Source of the DNA: Vibrio halioticoli NBRC 102217
GTDB taxonomy: Bacteria; Pseudomonadota; Gammaproteobacteria; Enterobacterales; Vibrionaceae
Length of the DNA stretch: 64,000 nt
NCBI RefSeq assembly: GCF_000496695.1
Contig: NZ_BAUJ01000019.1
Location: 1 to 64,000, forward strand
Direction of reading: 5' to 3'
In this document: positions 62,413 through 64,000 of the stretch, piece after piece
Numbering within the stretch: position 1 is the stretch's first letter
Layout of the letters: each line of letters begins with the position of its first letter
Notes under the pieces: generated by a model
Seen by the model: only the letters and a program-made list of their open reading frames with translations
Told to the model about the DNA's origin: nothing
The model's database searches: none
Made by a program: the position numbers and the translations under genes

Positions 62413-62632
62413 TAATCATATTAGTTTTAACTGAACCATCAATGATAGAGAAGTGAGTTAAGTTCTTTTCGTTCAGCTTTCATTGAATAGATTCGCTTCG
62501 CTCAGCGATGCTAATGAAAGCCTAGCTCTTGGACGGATCTCAAATTAGTACTATTGATCACTTTGTTATCTCTCCTCGCTTATCCCTATGGATCGCTCAT
62601 TATGCGGTTTAGCTATGCGACTTTTCGCTTTG
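62413..62632. other. Spacer after the conjugation operon
   Basis: Holds the right 12-bp direct repeat and a possible stem-loop GCTTTCATT (62476-62484) / AATGAAAGC (62513-62521) with an inner TCGC/GCGA stem; this may end the operon transcript. No gene seen. Confidence 0.45.
62438..62449 (+). repeat. 12-bp direct repeat, right copy
   Basis: ATCAATGATAGA, identical to 58629-58640, 26 nt after the last gene of the three-gene operon; the two copies bracket the operon. Confidence 0.6.
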
Positions 62633-62768
62633 TGTCCGAAATGCGGCAACTAGGATTTTAAAATGTCTCCGTGACTCGAAGATTGTGTGGTAATCTTGGT
62701 GCTTGACCGTTTAGCTCAGGTAAACAAGAAGGAGTGTTTACCTGAGCTAAACACATGGACTGAGCATA
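62633..62768 (+). pseudogene. nrdD: Decayed 3' end of nrdD
   Basis: Recognisable relic of the NrdD C terminus: TGTCCGAAATGCGGCAA corresponds to the CPKCGN codons, followed by GTGACTCGAAGATTGTGTGG (cf. VTRRVCG) and the CTCAGGTAAACAAGAAG stretch (cf. SGKQEE), ending at a start codon context AAATG as in the intact copy. In-frame stops and frameshifts are present. Contains a perfect 16-bp inverted repeat (62710-62725 / 62736-62751). Confidence 0.8.
62710..62751. repeat. Perfect 16-bp inverted repeat in the nrdD relic
   Basis: TTTAGCTCAGGTAAAC and GTTTACCTGAGCTAAA around the loop AAGAAGGAGT. The left arm is nrdD-derived; the right arm replaces the nrdD sequence expected there. Confidence 0.85.
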
Positions 62769-62769
62769 A

Positions 62770-62874
62770 ATGAATTATCATAAGTATCATTCAGTTGATG
62801 TTGTGAACGGAGAGGGGACTCGTTGTACCCTATTTAAACAAGACTTGTATGATCCAGAGCTGTTATGGTGGTTG
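62770..62874 (+). pseudogene. nrdG: Remnant of nrdG with internal deletion
   Basis: The first 22 codons of NrdG (MNYHKYHSVDVVNGEGTRCT and LF) are intact and then jump to KQDLYDPELLW, matching the EQDSYDPGLLW near the C terminus of the complete copy. The radical SAM cysteines are in the deleted part. The frame then runs into the antisense of the recombinase gene. Confidence 0.85.
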
Positions 62875-63502
62875 GAGTTTGTGAAGCCTTCCATCGGTAA
62901 TAGGTTGCACGCCCTAAGTTGTATGTTTTTAAAGCTTCAGGGAGTTTTTCGACTCCCGCATTTACCATTCGGTGAACCTTCTCACATTTTATAGCTGTCT
63001 CTGGATTTGCTTGCCTGCCTTTAAACTTACCGTGGTTTTTAGCTTTTTCAATGCCTTCACGCTGTCTTCTACGTCTATCTTCGTAATCTTTAGAGGCTGT
63101 GGCAGCCAAGATTTCGATTAGCATTGAATTTACTGATTCCAGCACTCTTTGTTGCATTTCATCTTGAGTTTGCTCTAAGACTTTAAAGCTAGTTGCTACA
63201 TCACAAGCAACAACCTTTAAGCCTTTTTGCTCTATTTCTGATCTTAACGTTTTCCAGTTAGAAGAAGTAAGGCGTGTTAATCGATCTATTTGTTCAACGA
63301 GGATAATATCGCCTGGTGATGACTCTGATAGTAAACGAGTCAGTTCGGGTCGAGCGACCTTGCGTCCTGAGTAATTCTCGATATATTCGACAGAATTTAA
63401 TAATGATAGATTATTTAGCAAAGCCTGTTCGTGGATATATTCTCTGGCTCGCAATGCGTCTGCTTCAGAAGTTGATGCCCTCAAGTAGATCCTAATAGTC
63501 AT
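62834..63502 (-). CDS. Small serine recombinase (resolvase/invertase family)
   Basis: 222 residues. N-terminal catalytic domain with the Ser10 nucleophile in YLRASTSEADALRARE, SGRKVARPELTRLL, and the DRLTRLT arginine motif; long E helix; C-terminal helix-turn-helix (PEALKTYNLGRATYYRWKA). Size and layout fit Tn3-type resolvases/invertases. The last about 13 residues (TTITALDHTSLV) are read from the antisense of the nrdG remnant, so the natural C terminus was probably changed by the insertion. Convergent to the operon. A 33-bp palindrome lies in front of it. Confidence 0.88.
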   Translation of the reverse strand: MTIRIYLRASTSEADALRAREYIHEQALLNNLSLLNSVEYIENYSGRKVARPELTRLLSESSPGDIILVEQIDRLTRLTSSNWKTLRSEIEQKGLKVVACDVATSFKVLEQTQDEMQQRVLESVNSMLIEILAATASKDYEDRRRRQREGIEKAKNHGKFKGRQANPETAIKCEKVHRMVNAGVEKLPEALKTYNLGRATYYRWKASQTPTTITALDHTSLV

Positions 63503-64000
63503 AAAAAGCCTCGCGGTAGTCTAATATGTACAACTTAAACGATACAGTATCATTTAAGTTGTCACAACTAATTTTCTGGGTGTAAATGAGACAATTTATA
63601 CATCGTCTTGACTGTTCTATATAAGTATACCTATTAGAGACATATAGCCTACTAAGTTAATCGATTTATAAAGTTAATTAATAGCAATAGTATTATTGCT
63701 GAAGGTTAAGATATATTTCGAATAGGTTAAGTGTAGTTCACTAGCAACGGGAATAGGTGTTTTTTAATCTAGATATCCTTATTAACAAAAATAAAAACAC
63801 TGCCTCAATATAGATTGTAAACATAGGTAAAATGCATCATGTTTCTAACGGATTTAAAATATTATTTCTTGGGTTAACTTTATAAACTCAAGGATAATAT
63901 GGCGTAATAATACCTGTCGTCAGATATTTAATAATACACGATTAGAGACAAAAATATATATTATTGATGTGGGCTAAGAGATTAAAAGTAAATAATCAGT
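63503..64000. other. AT-rich end of window, no gene seen
   Basis: About 500 bp upstream of the recombinase. Contains the 33-bp palindrome at 63530-63562; beyond that only AT-rich sequence with several GTTAATT motifs and no credible ORF. The right end of the putative element is not visible. Confidence 0.5.
63530..63562. promoter_or_regulatory. 33-bp palindrome before the serine recombinase
   Basis: ACAACTTAAACGATAC, a central A, and GTATCATTTAAGTTGT: 16-bp arms with a single mismatch, 27 bp upstream of the recombinase start. The size and symmetry fit a recombinase crossover/binding site or an autoregulatory operator. Confidence 0.75.

Noticed and set aside
62413-62632. Possible integron attC site in the spacer with the GCTTTCATT/AATGAAAGC stem
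   Set aside because: No R'/R'' core sites (GTTRRRY/RYYYAAC) in the right places and no resemblance to Vibrio VCR repeats.

Overview
The window looks like a chromosomal segment of a Vibrio (Vibrionaceae). The evidence is an add gene behind an adenine riboswitch like that of Vibrio vulnificus, a complete syp-type symbiosis/biofilm polysaccharide locus with sigma-54/SypG promoters, a DUF2986 gene, an FNR-controlled nir operon, and Vibrio-style short dispersed repeats. No rRNA, tRNA or CRISPR array was recognised.

Layout. 1-7.3 kb: add with its adenine riboswitch, then nirB-nirD-nirC-cobA (assimilatory/detoxifying nitrite reduction, nitrite channel and siroheme precursor synthesis) behind NarP and FNR sites, then an unknown membrane protein. 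7.6-10.4 kb: a lipoprotein and a secreted LruC-domain protein, apparently under the same SypG/sigma-54 control as the polysaccharide locus. 10.5-37.5 kb (minus strand): syp locus sypR-Q-P // O-N-M / L-K-J-I / H-G-(HPt)-D-C-B-A, followed upstream by a hybrid histidine kinase and an H-NOX nitric-oxide sensor. Five sigma-54 promoters, each with an upstream SypG-like palindrome, are visible before sypA, sypI, sypM, sypP and the LruC gene. Between sypO and sypP lies about 5 kb of other DNA: a VOC gene framed by REP-like repeats, a yjiH-yjiG-M20 peptidase operon, and an AT-rich pair encoding a membrane-tethered PD-(D/E)XK nuclease with an extracytoplasmic OB fold plus a secreted OB-fold protein.

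37.8-54.6 kb: ordinary chromosome: DUF1223, HAD phosphatases, FKBP isomerase plus DsbA-like lipoprotein, inosine-guanosine kinase, creA, a NYN/LabA protein, a FabH-like enzyme, a POT peptide transporter, a DUF1254/1214 protein, a persulfide module (CoA-disulfide reductase/rhodanese, BigR-type regulator, two YeeE/YedE sulfur transporters), a WYL regulator and a secreted EEP nuclease.

54.7-64 kb: the most interesting part. The resident nrdD keeps its FNR and paired NrdR sites but is cut in the highly conserved NGQT region and ends in a short unrelated tail. A complete, diverged nrdD-nrdG pair follows, and directly behind it, closely spaced on the same strand, is a three-gene operon: a ComEC-like metallo-beta-lactamase ending in a flexible tail with C-terminal Gly, an E2-E1-JAB triple fusion with all expected catalytic motifs, and a small predicted four-helix membrane protein. 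Decayed remains of the old nrdD-nrdG 3' end and a convergent small serine recombinase with a 33-bp palindrome in front of it lie downstream. I read this as a mobile insertion that destroyed and replaced the anaerobic ribonucleotide reductase while delivering a ubiquitin-like-conjugation defence candidate driven from the host's nrd promoter.
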